From contig NZ_BCXA01000045.1 in assembly GCF_001894865.1 (NCBI RefSeq), forward strand, positions 1 to 58,898: a stretch of 58,898 nucleotides of DNA, written 5' to 3'. Below are positions 23,911-32,355 of this stretch, piece after piece. Numbering within the stretch: position 1 is the first letter of the stretch; the number at the start of each line of letters is the position of its first letter. Both the position numbers and the translations under genes were made by a program. Under the pieces are notes generated by a model. The model was given only the letters and a program-made list of their open reading frames with translations. It did no database searches and was not told the DNA's origin. The stretch comes from Rhodococcus maanshanensis NBRC 100610. Its GTDB lineage: Bacteria > Actinomycetota > Actinomycetes > Mycobacteriales > Mycobacteriaceae.

Positions 23911-25085
23911 CGCCTCCCTTGCCTTAAGGCAGGAGATTTCAAGCTCGGACCGCAACCGGACCATCCACCCGAAGGGAGGTGATCAGATTGTCTGACGTCG
24001 TCAGCACTTGTGTGGCCGCGTTCTGCCACAGCCAGGATCACCCTGGCAGCGTTCCGATCGCGCCCTTCGGTGTAACCGCAGGCCGTGCATCGGAAGGTTC
24101 GCTGCGCGAGTTCGAGGGGCTGCTTGGCTCTCGCGAAGCACCTCGAACACGTCATCGTTGTGTAGGCGGGCCGTACCAACACCACCTTCCGGCCAGCCCG
24201 CATGCCGCGCTCGATCAGTTCCCGTTTCGCCGCACCGATTGCGGCGTCCGCAGCCTTGCGTGCCATCGTCAACCGCGACAGGAACGCCGGCTTGAAGTCT
24301 TCGATTGCGATCATCGCGTGAGAGTCGACAACCTGTTTCGCCCACACGCGGGAGTCGTACTGGGTTTGTCGGGCCGCCTTCTTGTGCAGCTTCGCAGCCG
24401 TGCGCCTGGCCCGCTGGTAGCCGTTCGACTGGCTTCGACCCTTGCGGTGTCGGCGCATCACCTTCCGTTGCTCCCGCGCAAGTTCGGCGGCGCACCGCTT
24501 CCGATGCCCCCGATATGGCAAGTCGAACTCGCTGCTCGTCGTGGTGGCGGTGCACCTAACGCCCCAGTCGATGCCGATGACACCATTAGCGTCCGCGGCC
24601 GGCGGTACCTCGCGGCGGACAACGAACGAGGCATACCAATGCCCGAGCGCATCCCGGGTTATGCGGACACTAGTCGGGTCGGAAGGCAACTCCCGAGACC
24701 ACACCACCGGCACGCTGATCCCCTTTGGCAGCAGCAGGCGACCGTTGCGGATCCGAAACCCGCGCCGCGTGAACTCCACACTCGGCAACGCCTTCTTGCG
24801 GGGTTTGAACGTCGGCCGGCCTCGATCCTTCAACGTGAAGGAGTGCTCGAGAGCCTGCGCGTATGTGCGCAGCGTCTGCTGCTGCGCGACCTGAGATCCG
24901 TCCCGCAGCCACGCGTCGCGGCCGCGGACTTCGGTGAGGAGCTTGCTCAGCTTCCCGAATGCCAGCCGGCTTCCCGACTTCTGCTGGTGGACGGCCTCAT
25001 TCCACAGGAATCGGCACCGATGCCACTCCGCGGTCAGGGCACGCTCCGCCAGCGCGCCGGGCCGCAGCCGAAACGTGTACCGCAC
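23907..25085 (-). CDS. tnpB: RNA-guided nuclease TnpB (IS605/IS1341 OrfB)
   Basis: A 392-residue TnpB. The three RuvC acidic residues are in place: D173 (GIDWGV), E262 (IAIEDF) and D343 (GRDRNAA). A CxxC...CxxC zinc ribbon (CSRC...CTAC) lies between the last two, and the N-terminal OrfB helix-turn-helix-like segment (WNEAVHQQ) is present. The GTG at 25085 is chosen for its GGAGGAA site and family-typical start (VRYTFRLRP). By known biology TnpB uses an RNA from the element's right end; the guide would be the abutting cysNC 3' sequence. All key residues are intact, so it may be active. The extreme C-terminus is encoded within the element end hairpin and stops at the cysNC stop codon. Confidence 0.92.
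   Translation of the reverse strand: MRYTFRLRPGALAERALTAEWHRCRFLWNEAVHQQKSGSRLAFGKLSKLLTEVRGRDAWLRDGSQVAQQQTLRTYAQALEHSFTLKDRGRPTFKPRKKALPSVEFTRRGFRIRNGRLLLPKGISVPVVWSRELPSDPTSVRITRDALGHWYASFVVRREVPPAADANGVIGIDWGVRCTATTTSSEFDLPYRGHRKRCAAELAREQRKVMRRHRKGRSQSNGYQRARRTAAKLHKKAARQTQYDSRVWAKQVVDSHAMIAIEDFKPAFLSRLTMARKAADAAIGAAKRELIERGMRAGRKVVLVRPAYTTMTCSRCFARAKQPLELAQRTFRCTACGYTEGRDRNAARVILAVAERGHTSADDVRQSDHLPSGGWSGCGPSLKSPALRQGRR
23914..23935 (-). repeat. Right-end hairpin of the TnpB element
   Basis: TGCCTTAAGGCA (23920-23931) is a perfect 12-bp palindrome, extended by CTCC and GGAG arms. It is the subterminal hairpin expected at an IS605-family right end, and the 3' scaffold portion of a TnpB-associated omega RNA would include it. 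Confidence 0.55.
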
Positions 25086-25188
25086 CGTTTCCTCCACACC
25101 AGGCAACCTAATCGACACCACCGACAGGAAGGAGGGCGGCGCTTCTTCTCTCTCTCGTGAACGAGTGAGTATCCGCGCCGAACTACCT

Positions 25189-26316
25189 ATGACGACCGAT
25201 GCCGCACTCGCGCGTGAACTGGCCACCCGCGCAGGCGAACTCCTCCTGGAACTCAGGAACCGCGAGCTGGGGGAGACCCCGCTCGAGAAGGCGCAGGCGC
25301 GCGAGCTCGGCCGCAGGGGCGACAAGGAGGCGAACACGCTGCTGCTTGGGCTGCTCGGGGAACGGCGTCCCGCCGACGCCGTGCTGTCCGAGGAGTCCGC
25401 GGACGACCGTGCCCGCCTCGACAATCCGCGGGTGTGGATCATCGACCCGCTGGACGGCTCGCGGGAGTACGGGCTGCCGGGACGTCCGGACTGGGCGGTG
25501 CACATCGCGCTGTGGGAACGCGGCGTGGGGATCACGGCGGCAGCCGTCGCCCAGCCCGCGCTTGGCGAGGTCTATGTGAGCGGGTCGGCCCGACCGGTGG
25601 ATCCGGCCGGGCGGGAGCGCCCGCGAATCCTGGTCAGCGACAGTCGCCCACCCGAGTTCATCGGGGCGCTGGCCGAGCGGATCGGCGCCGATGTCGCGCC
25701 GATGGGCTCGGCCGGCGCCAAGGCGATGGCGGTGCTGCGCGGCGAGGCCGACGCCTACCTGCACGCCGGCGGCCAGTGGGAGTGGGATTCGGCGGCGCCC
25801 GTCGGGGTGGCACAGGCCGCGGGCCTGCACTGCTCGCGGATCGACGGGACACCGCTGATCTACAACGAGGCGCACCCCTACCTGCCTGACCTCGTCATCT
25901 GCAGGCCAGAACTGGCCCGGCCGCTGCTCGACGGGATCGCCGAGCTGACCGGCGCGCCCGCCGACAGCCCACGGGTGGCGATGGCGCGCGAGTATCTCAG
26001 CAGCCTGGTCACCCACGACGCGAGCAAGGTACGGCTGTCGGCGGACTGCTTCCGGGTCGAGAACGGTCAGCGGACTGGCGATTCCGGGCCGGAGATCATC
26101 GCCGAGTTGGAGCACGGCGAGCAGTACAAGCCGATCACCGGGATCCGGGATCTCGAGTTCCGGGAGTGGGGTCCGAACGTGGTCGCGCGGTTCCTGCTCG
26201 ACATGGGCGCGGGCGAGCACGTCATCAGCGTCGCGATCACCGAGCACTTCGCGGTGCCGGGCGGGGAGATCGAGTCGATCCTGGCGATCATCGAGCCGCA
26301 CGCAGCGGCCGGGTGA
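25189..26316 (+). CDS. cysQ: 3'-phosphoadenosine-5'-phosphate phosphatase CysQ with extra NTF2-like domain
   Basis: A 375-residue protein. Residues 1 to about 255 are an inositol-monophosphatase-fold CysQ: SEES (metal-ligand Glu), WIIDPLDGSREY (DPLDG metal motif) and QWEWDSAAPVGVAQAAGL (WDSAA). It would dephosphorylate PAP, the inhibitory by-product of the sulfotransferase, or PAPS. From about residue 265 an unexpected domain follows (MAREYLSSLVTHDASKVRLS...RVENGQ...ITEHFAVPGGEIESI) that looks like an NTF2/SnoaL-like module of the DUF8021 kind. The ATG at 25189 fits the family; an in-frame GTG at 25165 is possible. The ribosome site is poor, perhaps because the TnpB element replaced the original upstream sequence. 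Confidence 0.85.
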   Translation: MTTDAALARELATRAGELLLELRNRELGETPLEKAQARELGRRGDKEANTLLLGLLGERRPADAVLSEESADDRARLDNPRVWIIDPLDGSREYGLPGRPDWAVHIALWERGVGITAAAVAQPALGEVYVSGSARPVDPAGRERPRILVSDSRPPEFIGALAERIGADVAPMGSAGAKAMAVLRGEADAYLHAGGQWEWDSAAPVGVAQAAGLHCSRIDGTPLIYNEAHPYLPDLVICRPELARPLLDGIAELTGAPADSPRVAMAREYLSSLVTHDASKVRLSADCFRVENGQRTGDSGPEIIAELEHGEQYKPITGIRDLEFREWGPNVVARFLLDMGAGEHVISVAITEHFAVPGGEIESILAIIEPHAAAG

Positions 26317-26323
26317 CGGCGGC

Positions 26324-27358
26324 GTGAAGGTCTTCACCGGGGCGGATCCGCGGATGGGGCTCGGCGACGTCGCGGCGTATGCCCGGCGCGTCGAGGCCGC
26401 GGGTTACGACGGCATGCACGTCTCGGAGACGGTGCACGATCCGTTCCTGCTCGCGCTGATCGCGTTGCAGAGCACCTCTCGGATCGTGGTGCGGACATCG
26501 GTCGCGCTGGCCTTCGTCCGTAGCCCGCTGCTCACCGCGTACACGGCGTGGGACCTGGCGCGGATGTCCGGCGGCCGGTTCCACCTCGGGCTCGGCAGCC
26601 AGATCAGGCAGAACATCGAGCAGCGGTACGCGATGCCGTGGGCGGAGCCTGCGGCGCGGATGGCGGAGTACGTCCACGTGGTCCGGGCGGCGTTCGAGAC
26701 GTTCCGGACCGGGAAGCTGACGCCCTTCGAGGGCGAGCACTACGGCTTCACCCGGATGCAGCCGTACTTCAATCCGTACGACGCGACCGACGCCGAGGCG
26801 CCGAGCCCACCGATCTACCTGGGCGGGGTCGGCCGCCGGATGTGCACCGTGGCGGGGGAGGTGGCGGACGGCCTGATCACGCACCCCACCGGCTCGAGCC
26901 CGTGGTTCCTGCAGCAGGACGTCCGCCCGGCGCTGGCGGCGGGCGCGGCGGTCGCGGGCAGGAACCCCGCCGACTGCGAACTGGTCGCGGGATTCCAGGT
27001 GATCACCGGCGAGACGGAGGCCGACCTCGATGCCGAGCGTGAGCGGCACCGGCGTCAGTTCGCCTTCCTGTACTCGACCCCGGAGTACCGCCGCGAGCTC
27101 GAACACTGCGGCCTCGGCGATCTGCGCGAACCGTTGGCACGGATGGTCAGGGCGAACGACTGGGACCGGCTACCGGAACTGGTCACCGACGAGGTGCTCG
27201 ACGCGATGTTGCCGTCGGCACGCTACGCGGAGTTGCCGAAGCTGATCCACGACCGGATCGGCGGGCTGGCCGACGCGGTCACCCTGCCGCTGCCGGCGGA
27301 TCCGGCGCGCGACCGCGCGATGGCGGACGTGGTGCGGCGACTGCGCGAACTGGACTGA
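26324..27358 (+). CDS. LLM-class flavin/F420-dependent oxidoreductase
   Basis: A 344-residue TIM-barrel oxidoreductase of the luciferase-like family, F420-dependent type. Landmarks are VEAAGYDGMHVSETVHDPF, VRTSVALAFVRSPLLTAYTAWDLARMSGGRFHLGLGSQ and PIYLGGVGRRMCTVAGEVADGLITHPTG. It begins with GTG 7 bp after the cysQ stop, so it is likely in the same transcript. Such enzymes reduce or oxidise a wide range of small molecules with F420 or FMN. Association with SDRs and an epoxide-hydrolase-like protein suggests modification of a lipid or terpenoid substrate. Confidence 0.88.
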   Translation: MKVFTGADPRMGLGDVAAYARRVEAAGYDGMHVSETVHDPFLLALIALQSTSRIVVRTSVALAFVRSPLLTAYTAWDLARMSGGRFHLGLGSQIRQNIEQRYAMPWAEPAARMAEYVHVVRAAFETFRTGKLTPFEGEHYGFTRMQPYFNPYDATDAEAPSPPIYLGGVGRRMCTVAGEVADGLITHPTGSSPWFLQQDVRPALAAGAAVAGRNPADCELVAGFQVITGETEADLDAERERHRRQFAFLYSTPEYRRELEHCGLGDLREPLARMVRANDWDRLPELVTDEVLDAMLPSARYAELPKLIHDRIGGLADAVTLPLPADPARDRAMADVVRRLRELD

Positions 27359-27449
27359 GGCGAGTGTTCCGCCCATCGGGCCGACGGTGCCTCGGGCGCT
27401 TCGGTCCGGCCTAGCCTCGGGGACAAACGAACTCAGGACGGAGACAATC

Positions 27450-28289
27450 ATGGAATCGGCTCGACAGCTGTTCAAAGGCAAGGTGGTGGTCATCACCGGG
27501 GCCTCGAGCGGAATCGGTGCGGGCCTCGCGCGGCACGCCGCAGGCCTCGGCATGCGGGTCGTGCTGGCCGATGTCGACGCGGAGCGGACCGAGTCGCTGC
27601 GAGCTGAGATCACCGAGCAGGGCGCCGAGGCGGAGGCCGTGGTGACCGACGTCTCCGACCCGGCCGCAGTCGAGGCGCTGGCAGAACGGGCCTGCAGGCG
27701 ATTCGGCGGGGTGGACATGCTGGTCAACAACGCCGGGATCATGGCGTTCGGGTACTCCTGGGAGATTCCGGCGGAGCGCTGGGACGCCATGCTCCGGGTC
27801 AACATCGGCGGGTACGTCAACGGCCTGCGCGCCTTCGTGCCGAGGATGCTCGATGCCGGGACCCCGGCGTGGGTGGTCAACGTGTCCTCGGTCGGGGGTC
27901 TGCTGCCCAGCCCGCTCATGGCCCCTTACAGCGTCACCAAGTTCGGCGTCCTGGCGCTCACCGAGAGCCTGCACTACGAGATGCAGATGAAGAAGGCGCA
28001 GATCCGGGTGTCCGTGGTGACGCCGGGGCACGTCAAGAGCGACATCTTCCGGGCCGCGCGCCCCGGTGCTGACACCCCACCCGAGGTGCAGGGATTCCAG
28101 CAGTGGCTCCAGAACGACGCGGACGAGCACGGACTCACCCCGGACGAGCACGCGGAGCGGGTGTTCGCCCAGATCGCCGAGGGGCGGTACTGGGTGGTGC
28201 CCCAGCCCGAGGCCCTCGACCCGGCGCTGCAGCCCCGCACCGACATGATCCTGGGACGGGTCACTCCCGTGGTGCAGTTCGGCGACTGA
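27450..28289 (+). CDS. Short-chain dehydrogenase/reductase
   Basis: A classical 279-residue SDR: cofactor motif TGASSGIGAG near residue 17, NNAG at about 90, catalytic Ser in VNVSSVGG and YSVTK as YxxxK, then VVTPGHVKSDIF. The acidic residue after beta-2 (VLADVDAER) suggests NAD(H) preference. The ATG at 27450 lies after a weak purine-rich site; TAGCCT about 33 bp upstream may be a -10 box. It probably acts with the LLM oxidoreductase and the limonene-epoxide-hydrolase-like protein. The substrate is not known. Confidence 0.9.
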   Translation: MESARQLFKGKVVVITGASSGIGAGLARHAAGLGMRVVLADVDAERTESLRAEITEQGAEAEAVVTDVSDPAAVEALAERACRRFGGVDMLVNNAGIMAFGYSWEIPAERWDAMLRVNIGGYVNGLRAFVPRMLDAGTPAWVVNVSSVGGLLPSPLMAPYSVTKFGVLALTESLHYEMQMKKAQIRVSVVTPGHVKSDIFRAARPGADTPPEVQGFQQWLQNDADEHGLTPDEHAERVFAQIAEGRYWVVPQPEALDPALQPRTDMILGRVTPVVQFGD

Positions 28290-28436
28290 CCGCGCCACGG
28301 TTCCGGTCGCCCGCAGCCGCGTTGTCGGCGCAGGAGACGGCGGCGCTGGACGCGGAGGTCCGGCGGTATGGGGAGTTCCTGGAAGTGCCGCGTGAGAAGG
28401 TTTCCGCACACGAACACCACAACCGAAGGGGAACCA
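28290..28436 (+). pseudogene. Possible short coding remnant between the SDR and LEH genes
   Basis: In one frame the gap reads APRFRSPAAALSAQETAALDAEVRRYGEFLEV, which resembles the C-terminal tail of winged-helix AlkZ/YcaQ-type DNA glycosylases (L-t-E-aaL-aEv-ry-aFL). No start, ribosome site or upstream part of such a gene is present. It may be the trace of a deleted gene, or chance. Confidence 0.25.
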
Positions 28437-28805
28437 GTGAATCCGGAGTCCGTCGTCACCGAGTTCTGCGCGCTCTGGGCGCAGGGCGATCCCGATGCGA
28501 TCGTCGAGTTCTTCGCGGAAGATGCCGTCTACCACAACATCCCGATGGAACCGGTCGTCGGGAAGCCCGCGATCAAGGACTTCATCACGAGCTTCATCGG
28601 ATCGTCCGGCGGCATCGCGTTCAACGTGCACCACCAGGTGGCCAACGGCTCGATCGTGATGAACGAGCGCACCGACGTCTTCGCCATGAACGGCAAGCAG
28701 ATCGACCTGCCGGTGGTCGGTGTCTTCGAGATCGCATCGGACGGCAAGATCGTGGCCTGGCGGGACTACTTCGACATGGCGCCGCTGACCGCGCTCGGCA
28801 GCTGA
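28437..28805 (+). CDS. Limonene-1,2-epoxide hydrolase-like (SnoaL-fold) protein
   Basis: A 122-residue NTF2-fold protein. The Asp-Arg-Asp catalytic arrangement of limonene-epoxide hydrolase is recognisable: Arg and Asp in MNERTDVF, and Asp in AWRDYFDM. A Tyr/Asn environment (DAVYHNIPMEPVVG) is also typical of the LEH subgroup. The start is GTG at 28437 after GAAGGGGA. It would hydrate an epoxide to a diol. Its neighbours (two SDRs, an LLM oxidoreductase, sulfation genes) fit a pathway on terpenoid, lipid or steroid epoxides. Followed by a strong hairpin. Confidence 0.82.
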   Translation: MNPESVVTEFCALWAQGDPDAIVEFFAEDAVYHNIPMEPVVGKPAIKDFITSFIGSSGGIAFNVHHQVANGSIVMNERTDVFAMNGKQIDLPVVGVFEIASDGKIVAWRDYFDMAPLTALGS

Positions 28806-28807
28806 CC

Positions 28808-28853
28808 GGAACCGCCACTGCGCTCACATTCCGTGGGCGCAATGGCGGTTTCC
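28808..28853 (+). terminator. Hairpin terminator after the LEH gene
   Basis: GGAACCGCCACTGCGC (28808-28823) pairs with GCGCAATGGCGGTTTCC (28837-28853) over about 16 bp with two mismatches and a 13-base loop. No clear U-run follows. Confidence 0.5.
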
Positions 28854-28930
28854 GCGCTTTTGCGTCACACAGTGTGAGGAAATTCCGCTGATCGCGGCTG
28901 AGAACTGCACCGATCCATCGATGGTGATGG

Positions 28931-29006
28931 TGGTGCCCCCGGCAGGATTCGAACCTGCGGCCTTTCGCTCCGGAGGCGAACGCTCTATCCCCTGAGCTAC
29001 GGGGGC
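28931..29006 (-). tRNA. tRNA-Arg (anticodon CCG)
   Basis: A 76-base gene including an encoded CCA end. The acceptor stem GCCCCCG pairs with CGGGGGC. The D arm contains AGCTCAGGGGATAGAGC. The anticodon stem TTCGC/GCGAA encloses CTCCGGA with anticodon CCG, and the T arm has GGTTCGAATCC. All stems are complete, so it is functional. It reads the CGG codon, common in this GC-rich genome. Confidence 0.95.
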
Positions 29007-29142
29007 CCGCCGATACTTCCGGCGTGCCATTGGGCGGGGTTAGCGTAACCCACGATTGGCCGGATCCATATTCGGACCCCCCGAATGGGTAAAGTGCCTG
29101 GTACGCACCCGGTGTCCGCTACGAATACCGAAGGGCTCGTCG

Positions 29143-31555
29143 ATGGCCGATCAGTATTATCCCGATGCCGAACTCGACCTGGACCTGCGCTGGTGGGCCG
29201 CCGCCAACTATCTGACGGTCGCCCAGATCTACCTGCGGGACAACGCATTGCTGCGAGAGCCGCTGCGCGCCGAACACATCAAGCCGAGGCTGCTCGGACA
29301 CTGGGGGACCAGTCCCGGACTGTCCGCGATCTACGCCGTGCTCAACCGGCACATCCGCCGCACCGACGCGGACTGGCTGTACGTCACCGGTCCGGGGCAC
29401 GGTGGCCCGGCGCTGGTGGCGGCGACCTACCTCGAGGGCACCTACTCGCAGATCTATCCCCAGGTCGGCGCGGATGCGGCCGGGATCGAACGGCTGTGTC
29501 GGCAGTTCTCGGCGCCGGGCGGGGTGCCGAGCCACGTGAGCGTGCAGACCCCGGGCAGCATCCACGAGGGCGGCGAACTCGGCTACGCGCTCGCGCACGC
29601 CGCAGGAGCCGCGTTCGACCGGCCCGATCTGCTGGTCGCGTGCGTGATCGGCGACGGGGAGGCCGAAACGGGCCCGATGTCCGCCTCCTGGAAGCTGCCC
29701 GCCTTCCTCAACGCGCGCCGCGACGGTGCGGTGTTGCCGATCCTGCACCTGAACGGCGCGAAGATCGCCGGGCCGACGGTCCTCGGGCGCAGCGCCGACA
29801 CCGACGTCGCCGCCTACCTCTCCGGGCAGGGGTGGGCGCCCGTACTCGTCGAGGGCGATGACCCGAGACTCGTGTTTCGTGCGCTGTCGGCAGCGGTGGA
29901 TCAGGCGTATGAGGCGATCACCGCGATCCAACGGGGAGCCCGCGCCGGCACCGCAGCGGACCCGCCGCGGTGGCCTGCGATCGTGCTGCGCACCCCGAAG
30001 GGCTGGACGGGTCCGCACACGGTCGACGGTGCGCTGGTCGAGGGCACGCACCGGGCCCACCAGGTGCCGTTGTCGGCCGTACGCGCCAATCCGGACCATC
30101 TCGCCCAGCTCGAGCGATGGATGCGGTCCTACCGGCCGGATCAGCTCTTCGACGAGAACGGCACGCTGGCAGCCGAACTCGCGGCTCTCGCGCCGACGGG
30201 AGACAAGCGGATGGGGTCCACCCCGTACGCGAACGGCGGGCGGCTGCGCAGGGCGCTGCCGGTCCCGCCGCTCGAGCGGTACGCCCTCGACGTGCCCGCG
30301 CCGGGGACGACCTTCCACGAGACCACCCGGGTGCTCGGCGAGCTGCTGCGCGACATCTACGCCGAGGGCACCCGGCCCGACGGCGGTGGCGACTTCCGGC
30401 TGTTCTGCCCCGACGAGACCGCCAGCAACCGCCTCGGAGCGGTGTTCGAGACGACGGACCGCTGCTGGCAACTGCCCGTCACCGAATACGACGACGCTCG
30501 GGCCCGACGGCCGGGTGATGGAGGTCCTCAGCGAGCACCTGTGCGAGGGGTGGCTGGAGGGATACCTGCTCGCGGGCGGGCACGGGATGTTCGCGAGCTA
30601 CGAGGCGTTCGCGATGGTCAGTGTCTCGATGCTGATCCAGCATGCCAAGTGGCTCCAACACGCGCGGACACTGCCGTGGCGGGAGCCGGTCTCCTCGTTG
30701 AACGTGCTCCTCACGAGCACCTGCTGGCGCAACGACCACAACGGTTTCAGTCACCAGGGCCCTGGCATGATCGACGCGGCCATCCCGTTGTCCCCCGAGG
30801 TGGTCCGGATCTGGTTGCCGCCGGACTCGAACACGCTGCTCTCGATCGCCGACCACTGCCTGCGCAGCACCGACCACGTCAACCTGATCGTCGTCGACAA
30901 GCAGCCGCACCTGCAGTACCTGAGTCTCGAGGAGGCCGACCGGCATTGCGCCGCAGGCGCCTCGGTGTGGCAGTGGGCGGGGACCGAGGATGACGGGGCC
31001 GTCCGTCCGGACGAGCCGGATGTCGTGCTGGCGGCGGCAGGGGACGTGCCGACCCAGGAGATCCTGGCCGCAGCCGAACTGTTGCGCGTCTGGGTGCCCT
31101 ACCTGCGGGTGCGGGTGGTCAATGTCGTCGACCTCATGGCGCTGATGCCCCAGGGCGTGCATCCGCACGGGTTTGCGGACGCGAGCTTCACCGAGCTGTT
31201 CACCGAGGACACCGACGTGGTGTTCGCCTTCCACGGGTACTCACGCGCGGTCCACCAACTGCTGCACGGCCGACCGAACGCGGACCGTTTCCACGTTCGG
31301 GGGTTCAACGAGCAGGGCACGACGACAACACCGTTCGACATGGTGGTGCTCAACCGGATGAGCCGATACGACCTGGTGCTCGAGGCGCTGCGCCGCGCCC
31401 GCCGGGTGCCCCAACGGGGCGACGAGCTGGCGCGGTACTGCCGGGATCAGCTCGAGCGGCACCGCGACCACGTCGTCGCGCACCTCGAGGACATGCCGGA
31501 GGTGCGCGACTGGACGTGGGGGTCGACCGCCCCCGCCGAGCCAACGGCGCGTTGA
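29143..31555 (+). pseudogene. xfp: Phosphoketolase (xylulose/fructose-6-phosphate type) with a frameshift
   Basis: The two halves together encode about 804 residues, the full length of a thiamine-diphosphate phosphoketolase. The first frame (29143 to about 30496) carries LGHWGTSPGLSAIYAVLNRHI, TGPGHGGPA, GDGEAETGPM and HLNGAKIAGPT. The second (about 30497-31555) carries PDGRVMEVLSEHLCEGWLEGYLL, STCWRNDHNGFSHQGPG and the usual C-terminus. The frame changes inside GACGACGCTCGGGCCC, where a GCGC-to-GC (minus 2) loss or a one-base gain would explain it. Each half is otherwise intact, so this is a recent mutation or a sequencing error. It would cleave xylulose 5-phosphate to acetyl-phosphate and glyceraldehyde 3-phosphate. 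Start ATG 29143. Confidence 0.9.
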
Positions 31556-31574
31556 CCGTGGGCGGTCGGGACGG

Positions 31575-32354
31575 TCAGTTCATCGGCAGGGGAGCCGCGC
31601 CCTTCTCGGCGAGCATGGTGGTGATCCGGTCCGCCTCGCTCTGCTGGGTGTTGACCATGGTCTTGGCCAGCATCTGAACCGCAGGAACCTCGGCATGCTG
31701 TGCGCCGTACTCCATCATCGGCAGGCCGCCCTGGTGATGACGCAGCATCAGCTGCAGGTAGAGGACGTCGGCGGCCGGTCCGCGGGCCTGCCGCAGCGCG
31801 GCCATGTCCTCGGAGCTGGCCATGCCGGGCATCGCCCCCGTCGACGCGGGCGCTGCGGCGGCGGAGGTCATCGCACCCATGTCGTGGCCGGATTCGGCGT
31901 GCCCGTGCCCGTCGCCACCGTGTCCGGCCTCGTCCGAGCTCATCCAGGTCATGTAGTCGCCGGTCGGGAGCAGCGGCTGGTTCCACAGCGACAGCCAGCC
32001 GGTCATCTGGCCGATCTGGTTCTGCTGGGTGGTCAGGATGTCGTACGCGAGGTCGCGGACCATCGGGTCGGTGGCGTTGGCGATCGCGATCGCCGACATC
32101 TCCACCGCCTGGTTGTGGTGCACGCTCATGTCCTGCGCGAACCCGACGTCCACCGAGCCGGCGCCCGGGGCGGAGGCGCCGTCGTCGCGCAGCGGCAGGC
32201 TCGCCAGGAACCCGATGGCGAACCCGATCGCGACGGCGGCGATCAGGCCGAGCACGGCGAGGGCGGTGCGCTGGCTGCGCTTGCCGCCCTCTTGCGCCTG
32301 CTCGGGCGCCTGCTGCTGGGCTGTGTGCTGCTCGGCTCCGGTCTGATCGGTCAT
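31575..32354 (-). CDS. DUF305 family membrane-anchored protein
   Basis: A 259-residue protein with a hydrophilic Gln-rich cytoplasmic tail, one membrane helix (about residues 33-55, TALAVLGLIAAVAIGFAIGF) and an extracytoplasmic DUF305 four-helix domain. The domain has the hallmark SVHHNQAVEMS and MLRHHQGGLPMMEYG repeats. A His/Met-rich loop between them (GHGGDGHGHAESGHDMGAM) suggests metal binding. Some DUF305 members bind copper, but the family role is not settled. It starts one base after the stop of the DUF3105 gene, so the two are co-transcribed. Confidence 0.85.
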   Translation of the reverse strand: MTDQTGAEQHTAQQQAPEQAQEGGKRSQRTALAVLGLIAAVAIGFAIGFLASLPLRDDGASAPGAGSVDVGFAQDMSVHHNQAVEMSAIAIANATDPMVRDLAYDILTTQQNQIGQMTGWLSLWNQPLLPTGDYMTWMSSDEAGHGGDGHGHAESGHDMGAMTSAAAAPASTGAMPGMASSEDMAALRQARGPAADVLYLQLMLRHHQGGLPMMEYGAQHAEVPAVQMLAKTMVNTQQSEADRITTMLAEKGAAPLPMN

Positions 32355-32355
32355 G

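Larger units (their letters stand above)
23907..25188 (-). mobile_element. IS1341-like (TnpB-only) insertion between cysNC and cysQ
   Basis: The interval separating cysNC from cysQ is filled almost entirely by a convergent tnpB gene and its flanks. No TnpA Y1 transposase is present. The tnpB 3' side ends in a hairpin (23914-23935) followed by GGGAGG-like sequence, resembling an IS605-family right end, at the cysNC stop codon. The left end lies somewhere in 25086-25188 and I cannot place it exactly. No target duplication is expected for this family. It probably entered a formerly contiguous cysDNC-cysQ operon. Confidence 0.6.

Noticed and set aside
21122-26316. Interpreting cysDNC-cysQ as ordinary cysteine biosynthesis
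   Set aside because: No sulfite or PAPS reductase, cysteine synthase or sulfate transporter is present, while a sulfotransferase shares the operators. I keep it as an alternative only.
30484-30510. Programmed frameshift in the phosphoketolase gene
   Set aside because: No slippery heptamer, pseudoknot or stimulatory Shine-Dalgarno is visible, and the family does not use recoding. A mutation or sequencing error is simpler.
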